A stretch of DNA of 64,000 nt from Amphiura filiformis (GCF_039555335.1 NC_092646.1:21512258-21576257), one strand, 5' to 3'. Numbered from the stretch's first letter, positions 9,818-20,773 are shown. The notes: generated by a model not told the origin, from the sequence alone. Numbers and translations are program-made.

Positions 9818-11275
9818 CTACGACGTACAACTTTTTTTTACTTCTATGCGAAATTTTGTGGACATGATACCATAAATAACTGGATTTATTATGTGATTTA
9901 ACAACAATACGTCAGCAACCAAAGCCATAATTTTGCTTTCGTAAACTTTGGCATCCATGTCTTTATCACTATAAATTGCGAAAATGACCAGAGACGGGAG
10001 ATATAGTAAACCGAATATGGTGGTAGTGATTATAAGTATCTTAGTCATTTGGCCCAATGTTTTTTGTTGAAAAGCAGGTGCTTGCTGAGTTGATGACGAA
10101 TGCGTTCGCTGAATTGAGGATTCCATTGGCGGTAGTGTTATTATCACTGACGGTTGATCGTTGACCAATTCTGGTGATTCTCTTAGCCTATTGTTTTGAC
10201 TATTTGATTTTTGGAGACCGTGTGAAGATTGCGGCTGTGTGCCAGATGTACTAGGTACCGATAAATGCTGATACACAATTGGGATTGAGTAAATCTCTGC
10301 GATCGTGGTACTTTCTTTGTGGTCTTTTTTCCTAATTCGATTATCAGTTTCGAGTGGTTTTGGTCTTGAATCACGTTGAGAATTTTCTATCTGAGTGCTA
10401 CGATTTACACTAGCTTCTGCTTCTCGTATTTGTTGGCTAGTATTTTCAAAACGAATTACAATATTGCGAACTTGCCTTTGCTGTCTCCGCACATGTAAAA
10501 CCATATTAAGATTATGCCCCGCTATGAGTCCAAAGGCAGCAATAAACAGGAAGCAGTCGAGTGCAATTAAAACTGGTTGGTAATGAGCTTCTATGCACAT
10601 ATAAGAAGCCTCATCAGTTGTGGTGTATCGGTGACCAATACCGTGCGGGATCCCAATGCTGGCGCCCATGAGAACAATTAACAACAGTAGCATTATGGTT
10701 TGTTTTCGTGACATCTTTTTACTTGGATTACGGCAAACCGTACACCAATGATTAACTGCTATCAAGCCATGTAGTAACAGTATGTATACCTCAATGGTGT
10801 AGACGACGCTATATAAAGACATGCATAAGATATCACCAAGAAAGTTATCCGTGCTTGATTTATCGCTGTTGCCGCCGGTTATTACATCAATATCAGCAAT
10901 TGTTGCAATGTCGTTAGCCAATGTCGAATTGTCGTTACCGCCACTGTCTGCTATATTGTAGTGCCACATGCCGTTAATTAAAAACAATCCTATATCCATC
11001 GGTAAAAGAATCAAGCAAATCAATAGATCTCCAACCGCAATTGCCAAAATTAAGATCACAGCAGGCGGTTTTTGGATGTTCTTTCTTCCAAATACCATTA
11101 AAACAAGTAAATTGCCGATAACGCCCAACATACCTATTACCGCATCTTGGATTATGAAAGAGTCCATACTAGGCATGACAACAAAAAAGGCGATATCCTT
11201 TGATATTGTGAAATTACTGGAAATAAAAAAGTTAACAAAAGCAATTAAAAAATGTGTAGTTACATGTTCTTGCAA
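9818..11275 (-). CDS. Class A (rhodopsin-like) orphan GPCR, single exon
   Basis: This intronless 485-codon frame has the seven-helix layout of a class A receptor: GN in TM1 (residues 54-55), D83 in TM2, W104 in the first loop, a Cys151-Cys227 pair for the disulphide, a YLP in TM6 (425-427) and NPVIY in TM7 (464-468). The TM3 end reads AVNHWCTVC, so the usual DRY is NHW. That context most resembles the NRY-type melatonin-receptor and Tre1/Moody-like receptors, so coupling could differ from a standard receptor. The first extracellular loop is long (about 45 residues, with an NST sequon) and the third intracellular loop is very long (about 145 residues, Ser/Gln-rich). A second start at Met34 (11176) gives a more usual N-terminus; the first start adds a hydrophobic stretch and an NFT sequon. 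The ligand is unknown. It lies between HNMT-like A and B on the same strand. Confidence 0.85.
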   Translation of the reverse strand: MQEHVTTHFLIAFVNFFISSNFTISKDIAFFVVMPSMDSFIIQDAVIGMLGVIGNLLVLMVFGRKNIQKPPAVILILAIAVGDLLICLILLPMDIGLFLINGMWHYNIADSGGNDNSTLANDIATIADIDVITGGNSDKSSTDNFLGDILCMSLYSVVYTIEVYILLLHGLIAVNHWCTVCRNPSKKMSRKQTIMLLLLIVLMGASIGIPHGIGHRYTTTDEASYMCIEAHYQPVLIALDCFLFIAAFGLIAGHNLNMVLHVRRQQRQVRNIVIRFENTSQQIREAEASVNRSTQIENSQRDSRPKPLETDNRIRKKDHKESTTIAEIYSIPIVYQHLSVPSTSGTQPQSSHGLQKSNSQNNRLRESPELVNDQPSVIITLPPMESSIQRTHSSSTQQAPAFQQKTLGQMTKILIITTTIFGLLYLPSLVIFAIYSDKDMDAKVYESKIMALVADVLLLNHIINPVIYGIMSTKFRIEVKKSCTS

Positions 11276-11880
11276 TTCACTCCTTTTTTTTTGTCACACA
11301 GTTATTCGATATTGCCTCGACTATAATTCGACTGTTTTTATCCTTTTGAGTAGTTAAAGGTAGTTTCAGTATAGAATTTGTAGTGTAAAATGTCTACAAA
11401 CAATTACAGTTTCATTATCTAAAATACACTAGGAGATATTTTTCTGTGAAAATCTGTGATCGCTTGAAAAATCCGTGAAAATCATAGAATTTTTGTCTCA
11501 TAGTCTCAATTCCATTGATTTACACGAGCAACACTTCACGCTCAGTGTGCGAAAATAATGAACTACTGCTTTCTCTCGTTTTCTAAAATAATTTGAATCA
11601 GATAAGCGATACATTTACATCATAGGACCTTGGATATTTTGACCAATAAATAAAGAAGACAAACAAAAAATTATACTGATTGCTACAAATCCGTTGCAGA
11701 TATTTAATACCATCTCCATAAGATTCTTTCATCCATAAAATTTATATAAGATAGGAACCTTTTAGTGTTTACGTACAAATAATTTGTAACCTATAGACCA
11801 ATCTTCAAACACTTTATATAATTAAGTTTTTTAGCTAGATTGTTTATTATTATCTTCTAAAATGTTACATCCGTCACGGC
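11276..11880. other. Upstream flank of the GPCR gene
   Basis: AT-rich, with no second exon or recognised repeat. The GPCR promoter presumably lies here, but no TATA box or initiator could be assigned with confidence. Confidence 0.4.
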
Positions 11881-12307
11881 CAATTCTCGCTATTCGCAAT
11901 AAGGGCGCCGCCAGCGGTTTGCGATGTAATCGTGATGTATCATGGGAAAAGGTCGACATCCAAGTCCGCGCAATGCGAATATTACCATGCTATTACATAG
12001 GAACACGTGACAATATTTTTTTAGTTTGTCAAAATAAAGGTGTTACACGCGAATCGATGCTCAATAATACTTAATAATGTGATTTGAAATGTGCACAATT
12101 AATTTTTCTCTATCGATTTGCGTGTAATACCGTTATATTGACAAACTAAAAATATTGTCACGTGTTCCTATGTAATAGCATGGTAATATTCGTATTGCGC
12201 GGACTTGATGTCGACCTTTTCCCATGATACATTACGATTTTCCCATGATACATCACGATTACATCGCAAACCGCTGGCGGCGCCCTTATTGCGAATAGCG
12301 AGAATTG
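11881..12307. mobile_element. Palindromic fold-back element with ~175-bp arms
   Basis: CAATTCTCGCTATTCGC at the left and its complement at the right define the ends. The arms stay over 90 percent paired through GGCGCCGCCAGCGGTTTGCG, GGTCGACATC and ATAGGAACACGTGACAATAT to a loop of about 60 bp near 12055-12113. The right arm contains a small internal duplication of TTTCCCATGATACAT. It has no coding capacity. Confidence 0.85.
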
Positions 12308-12406
12308 AACGCTTAAAAGCTAGTTTCAACACAAGATCATCTGATCATCTTGATAGCATTGCCTAATGTATCTAGAAGAGAACGCGGAAAAACAAGTTCG
12401 TTTTAA

Positions 12407-13413
12407 AGGAGTATTTCGTGATCCTAGCATCCTCTATTTATGTCATTTGTGACCCGGCAGCACAAATTAGCCGTAAATTCCCTAAATTGTATTCTGAGTT
12501 ACGGTGTAAAATGTGTACGAAGGTCATATTCATCGGTAACTTAAACTGGCCCGACATCCGTCTCATTTCGATAGTCAAAAACTAATCAATAATCCTATTG
12601 TTGAAGTGGATAATAAGCTTCTACCTTAGATGGCTATAGAACTTTTAATAGCTCTGGTCTTTGTTTGCTTATATTGCTAAATCCTGTTCAAGTGGTGGGT
12701 TACCAGGCATTGTATTTTGTACAGGTATGCATAACCAACAATTAACAATGAGAGAGCTTTCTTAAACCTCATTGACTTGGGGATGATTTGAAATGACCGC
12801 CAATTTATGACTGTTTGATATTTATTGCCAACAATGTGGAAAAAGAGACACATGTAAAAACGTAAAAAGCTACAATTTTGTTGAAGGAGCAAAGTTTAAC
12901 AACCCATAACCCCGCTTCTGGATATCGTTTGAAGTCAAATGATATACCATTTTTAAGTTTATGATGTTTATTTTTAAACACGAAATAAAACAAAATTGAC
13001 CGGGTGAGGAATTTACGGTTCATTCGCCGTGGACGGTCACATTTTTCATTAGATATCCACGAAAAAAACCTATTCCCAAAATTTCAGTTGATACCGATTT
13101 TGCGTTCGCGAGTTATGCATGACTATGTGTATTACACTGCTCCATAGACAATGCGTTGTAATTTCGTTCTGGTGCACCAGAACGAAATTCAAATTTCGGT
13201 ACAACCTCCATGTAAGGGATCACGAAAATTAATATAAGCTAGATATATTATGTGTAGTGTAGTGTGCTTATTTGATGCATTCCTTATATACTATGTCTAT
13301 GTATGTGTTATAATATACATGTATATATGTGTATAGGTTTCCAGTGATATAAAAATCTCAACTTTTTTTTGAGAAAAGTGAGGGGATGAGGCTGTGGATC
13401 ACGAAATGCCCCT
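12407..13413. mobile_element. TTAA-flanked element, CATTTCGTGATCC-end family, copy 1
   Basis: The ends AGGAGTATTTCGTGATCC and GGATCACGAAATGCCCCT are inverted and both are flanked by TTAA (12403-12406 and 13414-13417). The internal block TTTCGTTCTGGTGCACCAG is shared with the copy at 18802-19130. This copy is enlarged by a complete TGTGACC-end element at 12448-13041 inserted near its left end. TTAA target duplication points to a Kolobok- or piggyBac-type transposase supplied in trans. Confidence 0.8.
12448..13041. mobile_element. TGTGACC-end TIR element, copy 2, uninterrupted
   Basis: This 594-bp copy is colinear with the two halves of the element at 5702-7244 in inverted orientation, and with 37918-38484. 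Both ends carry TGTGACC/GGTCACA. It is nested in the CATTTCGTGATCC-end element. Short peptides can be read through it but they are not conserved as proteins between copies. Confidence 0.85.
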
Positions 13414-13834
13414 TTAAGGCTACGCTATGTTTTGATAAAATTTGACCTCAAAATTCACAATTATTTTTTTAAAATTCACAGTGCAACCTAAAGGTAAAAC
13501 GTCTAAGGATTCTTATTTAGTAATTTTTAATATTCTGAGCCAGACATGCCAAAGAAAAACCTTTGTTGCTAGTCTTTGAATTATTTATTGCATTCAAGCA
13601 ACAATTCTTAAATTCACTTCATTTTGGAAAGCTTTGTGGATTTCGTTAACACTTTTGACACGTATTTGCTGACACATTAGAAAACTAATGTTGGTGTATG
13701 AAATGTGAATGAGTGGTTCCTGATTTCTTTTATGACTTCATGAACTTGCTCTTTTTTTCAAACTGGGTTGTATGCTGGTCAAAATTTGTGTTTATTTGTT
13801 GTCTTGTTTAATTGTACTTTTGATTTGTAAACTG

Positions 13835-13835
13835 T

Positions 13836-13919
<84 letters not shown>

Positions 13920-13951
13920 TCCTTCTTTCTTTCTTTCTTTCTTTCTTTCCT

Positions 13952-13995
<44 letters not shown>

Positions 13996-14017
13996 TTTCT
14001 TTCTTTTTTTCTTTTCC
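13835..14017. repeat. (TTTC)n microsatellite
   Basis: About 180 bp of TTTC tetramers with a few TTCC and TTTT interruptions. The three frames on each strand read as FLS or KKER low-complexity peptides and are not genes. Confidence 0.97.
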
Positions 14018-14269
14018 TCTTCCACAATTTTGCTTACTTTGTACCACTTCGGCCTTATGACAAATTTTCACTGCAATTGGGGTTGATCTGCCAGATTTTG
14101 CAAACTCTCTTTCGTGAATCATTCCCCGAAATATTTGATTTTTTTAAAATGGAAACTTGTTGTTTATATTCGTCTTCTTAATCTACTGCTTTAAGCAGTC
14201 AATAGCACCAAGTCATAATGTGCTATTATGCTTATTATGACTTATGACGTATATTTTGAATTCTTCGCT

Positions 14270-14716
14270 TTTGTTAGCAATGCATTTCTCTAGCACTCAG
14301 CATAAAATTCCACGAAGCTATCACTAGAAGTTCCACAACAATATTATTTGGATTGTCAGGAAGATTGACCAGTGAAGCAGGGGAACCCATAATATCTATA
14401 GATATATTGACTGGAATTTGTTGAGCTGTATCCAAGATGTTTTTTTTTTAATATAAATTGAGTTTTATCAATAACATCACATTGGATGTTATTTCTTAGC
14501 TTTAATAGCAACCCTACTATACAAGTCATGTCTGTTCATCTTGAATTTACAGTACATAATGTAGCGCCATTCACACATATTTTGAGCTATCATTTTTAAA
14601 CAATGTTTACATTTCTGGGTAGTCAATTCTGGCAGTTATCATGGTTGTATTTACGTTATCGCCTATGACGTATATTTTGAATTACATCGCTTTTATTAGC
14701 AATGTGTAGTAGTGCT
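14270..14716 (-). other. 3' flank of HNMT-like B
   Basis: The stretch is shared in pieces with the 3' flanks of C (about 19260-21010) and D (about 33660-34646). Matching blocks are TGTTCATCTTGAA, AGTACATAATGT and GACGTATATTTTGAATT. It documents that the duplicated unit included sequence downstream of the gene. Confidence 0.6.
14692..14697 (-). terminator. Poly(A) signal of HNMT-like B
   Basis: AATAAA on the minus strand lies about 20 nt after the stop codon of exon 3. The same spacing is kept in C and D, giving very short 3'UTRs if used. Confidence 0.55.
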
Positions 14717-17700
14717 TCATTTAGGTTTGGAAATGAAGTAGCACACATGTTCTGATTGGAAGAACCAATCATTACCACGCTGAACAGAACAATCTTTGAT
14801 ACATGCCAATACCTGTTGAAAAAGATCCTTTGGCGTATCTCTGAATCTGAATGTATGAGTCAGAAAATCAAGCACTAGATTGCCCTCTTCACTTTCTTTC
14901 TCATCAAAACACCGAGTAATCATGCGATGACACTTGTACGTATCTATGTGATACGGGATTTGTAATTGACGTAATGCATCGTGTATGTCGGCCGAGTCCC
15001 GATAATGGGGTGATGACGATGCGGTGTTTGGTGACTCATCCTCTGACGGTAATATTCTGCATACCTTTCCCGTTCCAGCGTAGTCTGCAAGAAGAAGAAA
15101 ATGATTATGAAATCGAAAGATTGGGCAATTCGATAATTAAAACATGTACGCTCTAATGAAGAAGAAGAAGGTTAACTAGACGATTATGATGACGAAGAAG
15201 AAGAAGACGAAGAAAAACTAGATGGGACTGTTGCGTTTGAGCAAACACGATTATCTATGCCTGTGATTCCCAGCCTTACCCCATGACCTTTACATGACCT
15301 TGACCATTTTTGGCACTCGATAGTGATCACATCCACCAACTTTGGTGGCAATTCAACAATTTATACCTAGATGACTTTGGTATGACCTTGGCCATTTCCG
15401 GCACCCGATGGCGATCATTTCCACCAAGTTTCATGACAATCTAATTAACTATACTCGGATGACTTTGACATGACCTTGACCATTTTCGGCACTTGATGTT
15501 GATCACATCCACCAAGTTTGATGACAATCCAACAACCTATACATGGATGACCTTGATATGACCTTGACCATTAAGTGATAACATCCACAAAGTTTGATGA
15601 CAATCCAACAATCTATACTCTGATGATCTTGACCATTTTCAGCATTCGATGGGGATCTTATCTACCAAGTTTGATGGCAATCCAACAATCTTTACTCTGA
15701 TGACCTTGACATGGCCTTGACCATTTTTGACATGCGATGGTGGTCCCATGCATCAAGTTTGGTGGCAATCCAACAATCTATGCTCGGATGACCTTGACCA
15801 TTATTGGCACTCGGTGGTGATCTAATCCACCAAGGTTGATGATAATCCAACAAACTATATTTGGATGACCTTGGGGGCCCGCGACCTTCGACCTTTGGGG
15901 TCAGGAAATTTCTAAGGGTTATGGGCCATCATTGTACCAAGTATGGGCCCTGAGGCTACTTTGGTTCTTGAAGAAGAAGAATAAAAGAAGAAGAAGAAGA
16001 AGAAGAAGAAGAAGAAGAAGATGATGAAGAAGAAGGGGGAGTAAACTAGACGATTTGCATTGCGCAAGTTGATAATTAAAGCGTGTATGTACACTCTAAT
16101 CAGCATTTGTTTGAATAATAATAATCTTTGGAGTTTATTAAAATGAAACAGTAATTGGTGACGTACTCTGTTTAATCATAGTCAGGTATTCTGTGATATC
16201 TTTATCAATCAGACATTTAAAAACAAATCATCAAATTGGGTGACTCTGACTATAAAACATGATGTTCGTCCCATATCGCACATCAGGATCAATATCAAAC
16301 GTTCGTGGAGAGACCAAATTTAGTCAATCTTCTGGGGTTTGAGTTGAACAACTCCCGGGGGAACAACTCACCTGCGGTAATTGTTATTAATATAATTCCA
16401 CCCAGCGCCAGCATATCATAAAGACTTTGTAGTGTTTCATTCAGGTTTTTGACATAGTACATGGAATGACATGCACTTATGAAGTGGTACTTAAGACTCT
16501 TTTCTTGTTGAAGTTTCACAAACTCTTCGAATGTACGATTTTGCCAATCGAATGTCAAATTCGTCGCCTTCTCTTTCATATTGTGCTGGTACTGTGTGAG
16601 TAAGTTAACACAGGGCTCTACGACGCAGGTATGAATCTTTGGAAACTTGAGAAGTAGCTTATTCAGGAATACGAGTTCAACTTCACTTGTAGAAAAAATA
16701 CAGATTTATTTAGACGGAATATTGATTGACAAGTACACTGCTTGGTATTTTTTGTCAGAATTTATGGTAAAACATGTTTCAAAACTCAATATTTATTATT
16801 GCATTTACTGTACCATTTATCGTATCGTTATAAGTTTTTAACGGTGATCAGCAAGAAAGCCACTGATTTAACGGCGGTCGTCATGCGCAACTCCCACCTT
16901 GTTTTGCACCCCTAGCTTTTTCTCCCTGCATGACCTTGCCTTTCTCCCGCAAGAAACCCTTTTGCTTGCTTTGCTATTCTTACTATATACTTGTAGGCAC
17001 AAGAGGCATTTCCACCAGCCATCCTGTTCCTAATCGCCTCTCTGTAATTACCAAGTTCACGAAGATTGCAATGGGGGAGAGGCCAATATTCTTTGACCTG
17101 AAATGCTGGAAGGTATAGTACTGTCAGCTGTAAGACATGTTGAAGGACAACAATCCTATAAGGTCGCCAGGGTTCCTTATACAAAGTGAATCCGGGCAGA
17201 GGTAACCCAAGAATGACAAAAGAGGCCGTAAAGCTCATGGCCAAAATGGGCGATCCAGTGCCGCTCATAAAAACGGTAAGGAAGAAGAGAAGACAAAGAA
17301 CAAGAAAGCCTAAAACTATCACTGGACTGCAAAAAGTCAAGAATTATTACTTTAAGCACAAAGATGGAACTAAATATGTGCAGAATTCTACCAAGACATG
17401 TATACTTCAACAAACTCAAGAGAAAGGTAAACCAAAGGACCTTAAATACAAATGTTGAAGCAACAGAGAGCAACCTCCCATACTACATAATGAAGTAGAA
17501 GAGGCCTTAAGTCAAATGAAAGACGACAAGGCACCAGGCATTGATGAATTTACAAGTGACATAATCAAAGCAGGATGAGATGAGACAAAGCTTTATAATG
17601 ATAATCAAATACTGGTAACAAAGAAGAAGGCAGACATCAAAAACTACCACCCATTCACTTTTTCACATTATTATAAGATGTTCACGAAAATTATCCAAAG

Positions 17701-17803
17701 CAGATTGAGAGGAGTAGTAGTAGGAATAGGAATAGGAGTAGGAGGAGTAGGAGTAGGAGTAGGAGTAGGAGTAGGAGTAGGAGTAGTAGGAGTAGTAGTA
17801 AGA

Positions 17804-17850
<47 letters not shown>

Positions 17851-18177
17851 CGTCGTCGTCGTCGTCGTCGTCGTAGTCGTCGTCGTCGTAGTAGTAGTTA
17901 GTATTAATATTATTATTATCATCATCATTATTATTATACTTTTTATCTTACCTCTCCCACTTCCTACTCCTAATACATAAAGTGGTTTATCATCGCTTCC
18001 GTCACCTATATTTGCGACCAGTTTCTCCACGACGTGCCCACAAAATGAGGCATCTGCCCATTTTTGCACAGCTTCAACATAGTTACTTGTGCGCCTTCTG
18101 TAATTTAACGCTTTTGTGTAGTACGCTGGATCACTAAAAATTGGAACGAGCGTAACTGGTTTATCCGATTCGACCAT
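14717..18177 (-). CDS. HNMT-like: HNMT-like methyltransferase B, three exons, intron-1 acceptor damaged
   Basis: Exons: 18177-17952, 16686-16372 and 15084-14717; 302 codons if spliced like its paralogs. Exon 1 starts MVESDKPVTL and ends in the SAM motif GVGSGRG; exon 2 has VVEPC, MYYVKNLNE and a variant LALGG (Pro to Leu in the usual LAPGG); exon 3 has GTGKV, a Ser/Pro-rich loop, CFDEKESEEGN and the tail FFQSEHVC. The family is a class I SAM-dependent small-molecule N-methyltransferase; the substrate is not known. The intron-1 acceptor reads ACAA|GTG where paralogs have ACAG|GTG, so normal splicing should fail. The nearest AG shifts the frame by one. All other sites are canonical (donors GTAAG and GTGAGT). 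Intron 1 holds an RTE-type LINE remnant and intron 2 a 90-bp minisatellite. It is either a recent pseudogene or a transcript using another acceptor. Confidence 0.7.
15262..15935. repeat. ~90-bp minisatellite with TGACCTTGA motifs, intron 2 of B
   Basis: About seven units of 63-90 bp, each built from GATGACCTTGACATGACC, GACCATTTTTGGCACTCGAT and CCACCAAGTTTGATGACAAT. The same unit forms a second array in intron 2 of D (36125-36560). TGACCTTGA, the complement of TCAAGGTCA, occurs six times exactly. That is the extended half-site of the NR5A/ERR nuclear receptors, but the motif is part of the repeat and binding is not shown. Confidence 0.85.
15965..16036. repeat. (GAA)n microsatellite
   Basis: GAA/AAG trinucleotides with two ATG-type interruptions, in intron 2 of gene B. 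Similar arrays lie near 15085-15210 and 52862-52962, in the same intron position of B and F. Confidence 0.9.
17170..17705 (+). mobile_element. RTE-type LINE fragment in intron 1 of B
   Basis: Translated pieces read EVEEALSQMKDDKAPGIDEF and then TSDIIKAG, KNYHPFS and YKMFTKIIQSRLRG. These match the start of the reverse transcriptase domain of RTE-clade LINEs (KAPGxDxI, then KNYRPISLL, then K.L...RL). The frame is broken several times and only this 5' part of the RT is present. The upstream 300 bp (17170-17460) contain an open Lys/Arg-rich frame that may belong to the same element. Matching pieces lie in intron 1 of C (23190-23688) and D (about 38790-38830). Confidence 0.7.
17711..17935. repeat. 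Compound GTA/GGA/CGT microsatellite
   Basis: GTAGGA, then GTA, then CGT, then GTA and ATT trinucleotides lie just inside the intron-1 donor of gene B. Frames through it are poly-Thr or similar and are not coding. Confidence 0.95.
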
Positions 18178-18475
18178 GTTGATCGTGGAACTCTTTTTTA
18201 GAATCTTATCGTATGTCAGAAAACTATACCATGAGAAGATCAGACACCTTGAAGTTAATATTGTCTCGCCTGTATTGTCTTCATATCGTTTTTCAAAATG
18301 GTGGTTTACGAATGTAATCCCGGAATGTAATATTATTACACGGTATATACACAGCGACATTGAACCTTGACTATCGATCGGCATGTGCCGAATGGTTAAA
18401 TGCTTACAAAGGACCGGCTGAACTGTACGAGTTCAAGTGCACTGAACTGCGTGATAAAAGAAACAAGAACTGGCT
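18178..18475 (-). promoter_or_regulatory. Conserved upstream region of HNMT-like B
   Basis: It aligns with the upstream regions of A, C and D. Shared blocks are TCAGACACCTTGAAGTTA (with C), TCATATCGTTTTTCAAAATG followed by GTGG (YY1-like box at 18294-18304) and GAGTTCAAGTGCACTGAACT. Divergence elsewhere suggests these blocks are promoter or 5'UTR elements retained after duplication. Confidence 0.55.
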
Positions 18476-18801
18476 TAAAAAACCCGAAACGACCTGTGCA
18501 CAGAACAAAAAAATAGACCGAGAGCAAAGGGTAATACAAAAACCACCAACGTCCGGCATACAAACCGACCCCTCACGAAGTCCCCGAAATGCTAATCGTC
18601 ATACGTACAGTTTATTTCACTCTTTTGAATGTAAAACTTGCCCCGTTTACCAAGTAAATCTAAATGAAGGAATTAAAATGATACACATTTTTTTTTAGTT
18701 TTCTCAAAATCACTTTCCATGGACTTGGGTGGGTTTTGTATTCATGTATTCAATTGTTGGTATTATTTTACAAACTTTACATGACATAACTCGACATTTA
18801 A

Positions 18802-19130
18802 AGGGGCATTTCGTGATCCACAGCTTCATCCTCCCACCTTTCTCAAAAAATGTTGAGATTTTTATACCACTGGATACCTCTGGCTACATAATGTATATGT
18901 ACCAAAAATGTCTTGCAGATTAATTCGTTTAGCAAAAATGTCGCCGAATTTGAATTTCGTTCTGGTATACGAGAACGAAATTACAACAGTGGCCTATAGA
19001 GCAGTATACACTAAATCATGCATAACTCGCAAACGCAAAATCGGAATCAACTGAATGGGAATAAGCTTTTTTCGTGGATATCTACTGAACAATGCCATAA
19101 AAGAGGATGCTAGGATCACGAAATCCTCCT
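18802..19130. mobile_element. CATTTCGTGATCC-end element, copy 2, complete
   Basis: 329 bp with ends AGGGGCATTTCGTGATCC and GGATCACGAAATCCTCCT. TTAA lies at the left (18798-18801) and TCAA at the right, a decayed TTAA. The core contains the hairpin TTTCGTTCTGG...CGAGAACGAAATT. It lies about 620 bp upstream of gene B's start codon. Confidence 0.8.
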
Positions 19131-19309
19131 TCAAATGTTATTAAAATATTTTGATCACTACCATAACGTTTTAAAATATGTCTGTGTTTGCTGGGATGTA
19201 TCAAGCCCTTACAGATTCGACGTACTGTAAGTATGAATTCCTCATCGTTTGCTTGCATTTCCATAGAAGCATAAAATTCCATGAAGTTAGCACTAGAAGT
19301 TCCAAAACA

Positions 19310-20034
19310 GTAGTAAGTATGCCTTCCAGGACATCGCCACTTCAGGTTCAGGTCAAAGGTCAACTCAGGTCAAAGGTCACTTCCGGGTCACGAGGTCAAA
19401 GGTCAACCGGAAGTGGTCAAAGGTCAACCGGAAGTACCGCCATTTTGAAAAGTCAACCGGAAGTGCCGCCATTTTGAAAGGTCAACCGGAAATACAGCTA
19501 CATTGAAAATTTCAAAAAAATATTTTGAAAAAAAAAAATTTAAAAAAAAATTTCGAAAAAAAAAAAATTAAAAAAAAATAAAAAAAAAATTTTTTGAAAA
19601 ATAAAATTTCAAAAAAATTACCTTTTTTTTCAAAAAGTGAACTTTGACCCGGAAGTGAACTTTGGCCCAAAATGATCCTCACGGGGATGGGGGTATTTTT
19701 GTTCTAGAAACACAAAATTTTTAAAATAAATTTTTTTGAATTTTTTTTGAAACGTATCGGTCGTTCTACGGTACGTAGCGGCGTCAAATTCGGTATACAG
19801 AGTTAGGGTTGAATTACAAACTACCCGCAGGGGTCGAGAGGTCGAAAGGTCGATGCGCTTAAAAAAATTATTTTGTCTACGGAAATATCGCATTTTTCGT
19901 TTTATACCCCGTATCGAAGTAAAACTTAGAGGTGCGACCATTTCCGGTTGACCTTTCAAAATGGCGGCACTTCCGGTTGACGTTTCAAAATGGCGGTACT
20001 TCCGGTTGACCTTCCTGGAAGGCATACTTACTAC
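19310..20034. mobile_element. TIR element carrying ETS, YY1 and AGGTCA motifs
   Basis: GTAGTAAGTATGCCTTCC at the left and its complement at the right mark the ends. The flanking 8-mers (CCAAAACA and TCACAACA) match at six positions, and the same flank without an insert is seen at 33726-33733 (CCACAACA). Just inside each end are tandem units combining AGGTCA, ACCGGAAGTG and GCCGCCATTTTG: four to five on the left (19340-19495) and three in inverted order on the right (19930-20020). The core is A/T runs. This is a non-autonomous transposon in the 3' flank of gene C, about 1.1 kb upstream of gene B. Confidence 0.75.
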
Positions 20035-20587
20035 TCACAACATTAACAACTGGGATTATCAGGAAGCTATACTGACCAGTGAAGCAGGTGAACCCATACT
20101 ATTTATAATAACATTGGCTGGAATTTATTGAGCTGCATCCAAGATGTTTTTTCAAATATAAAGTAAAGCCATATTATAACATTTTCATACAAAATAGATT
20201 AGTATTTCTTTGCCATAAAATGTTAGCTTTTACTGTCAGATATATCCCCTTTTAATTTTGAGTCGAACAACTCAGGCTAAGCAAAGAAAATTGGAATTTA
20301 CTACCAGCGCCGATGTCGTCTATACGTATCACTCCTTCGGTCGTGTTATGGTATGCTCCTTTGTTGTCTAGATCACCGTCTATTCTGTATATTGTATTTA
20401 CTATACAAGTCATGGCTGTTCATCTTGAAGTTACAGTACATAATCATTTTTCACATATATTTTGAATTTTTCAATGAAATTGCCTTATATTTTTAAACAA
20501 CGTTTACATTTCTTTTACTTCTGGCAATTATCATGACTGTATTCACGTTAGCGCCTAATTCACGTTAGCACCTATCACGTATATTTA

Positions 20588-20773
20588 GAGAATAAAGGTA
20601 TTGTTTTTAGCCGATGGAGTGCATCTATCGTTTCATATAACACGGGCGACATCATTATTTTAAGTAAAACATCGAGGCGACGCCGAGTTGTTTTACGTTG
20701 AAAATAATGATGATCGCATGTTTTATGGGACAATAGATGCACGACAGCGGTTAGAAACAATACCTTTATTCTC
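20588..20773. mobile_element. Palindromic MITE, 186 bp
   Basis: GAGAATAAAGGTATTGTTT at the left pairs with AAACAATACCTTTATTCTC at the right. The inner arms (ATCATTATTTTAAGTAAAAC with GTTTTACGTTGAAAATAATG) also pair, leaving almost no loop. It is inserted in the 3' flank of gene C, which is otherwise shared with B and D. Confidence 0.85.

Noticed and set aside
13779-14122. Lys/Arg/Glu-rich and Phe/Leu/Ser-rich frames
   Set aside because: They translate the TTTC microsatellite.
16912-17473. 142- and 98-codon minus-strand frames in intron 1 of B
   Set aside because: They overlap sequence shared among introns of B, C and D that is not conserved as protein there.
17671-17935. Poly-Thr extension of exon 1 of gene B
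   Set aside because: It reads past a canonical GTAAG donor into a microsatellite; the family ends exon 1 at the donor.
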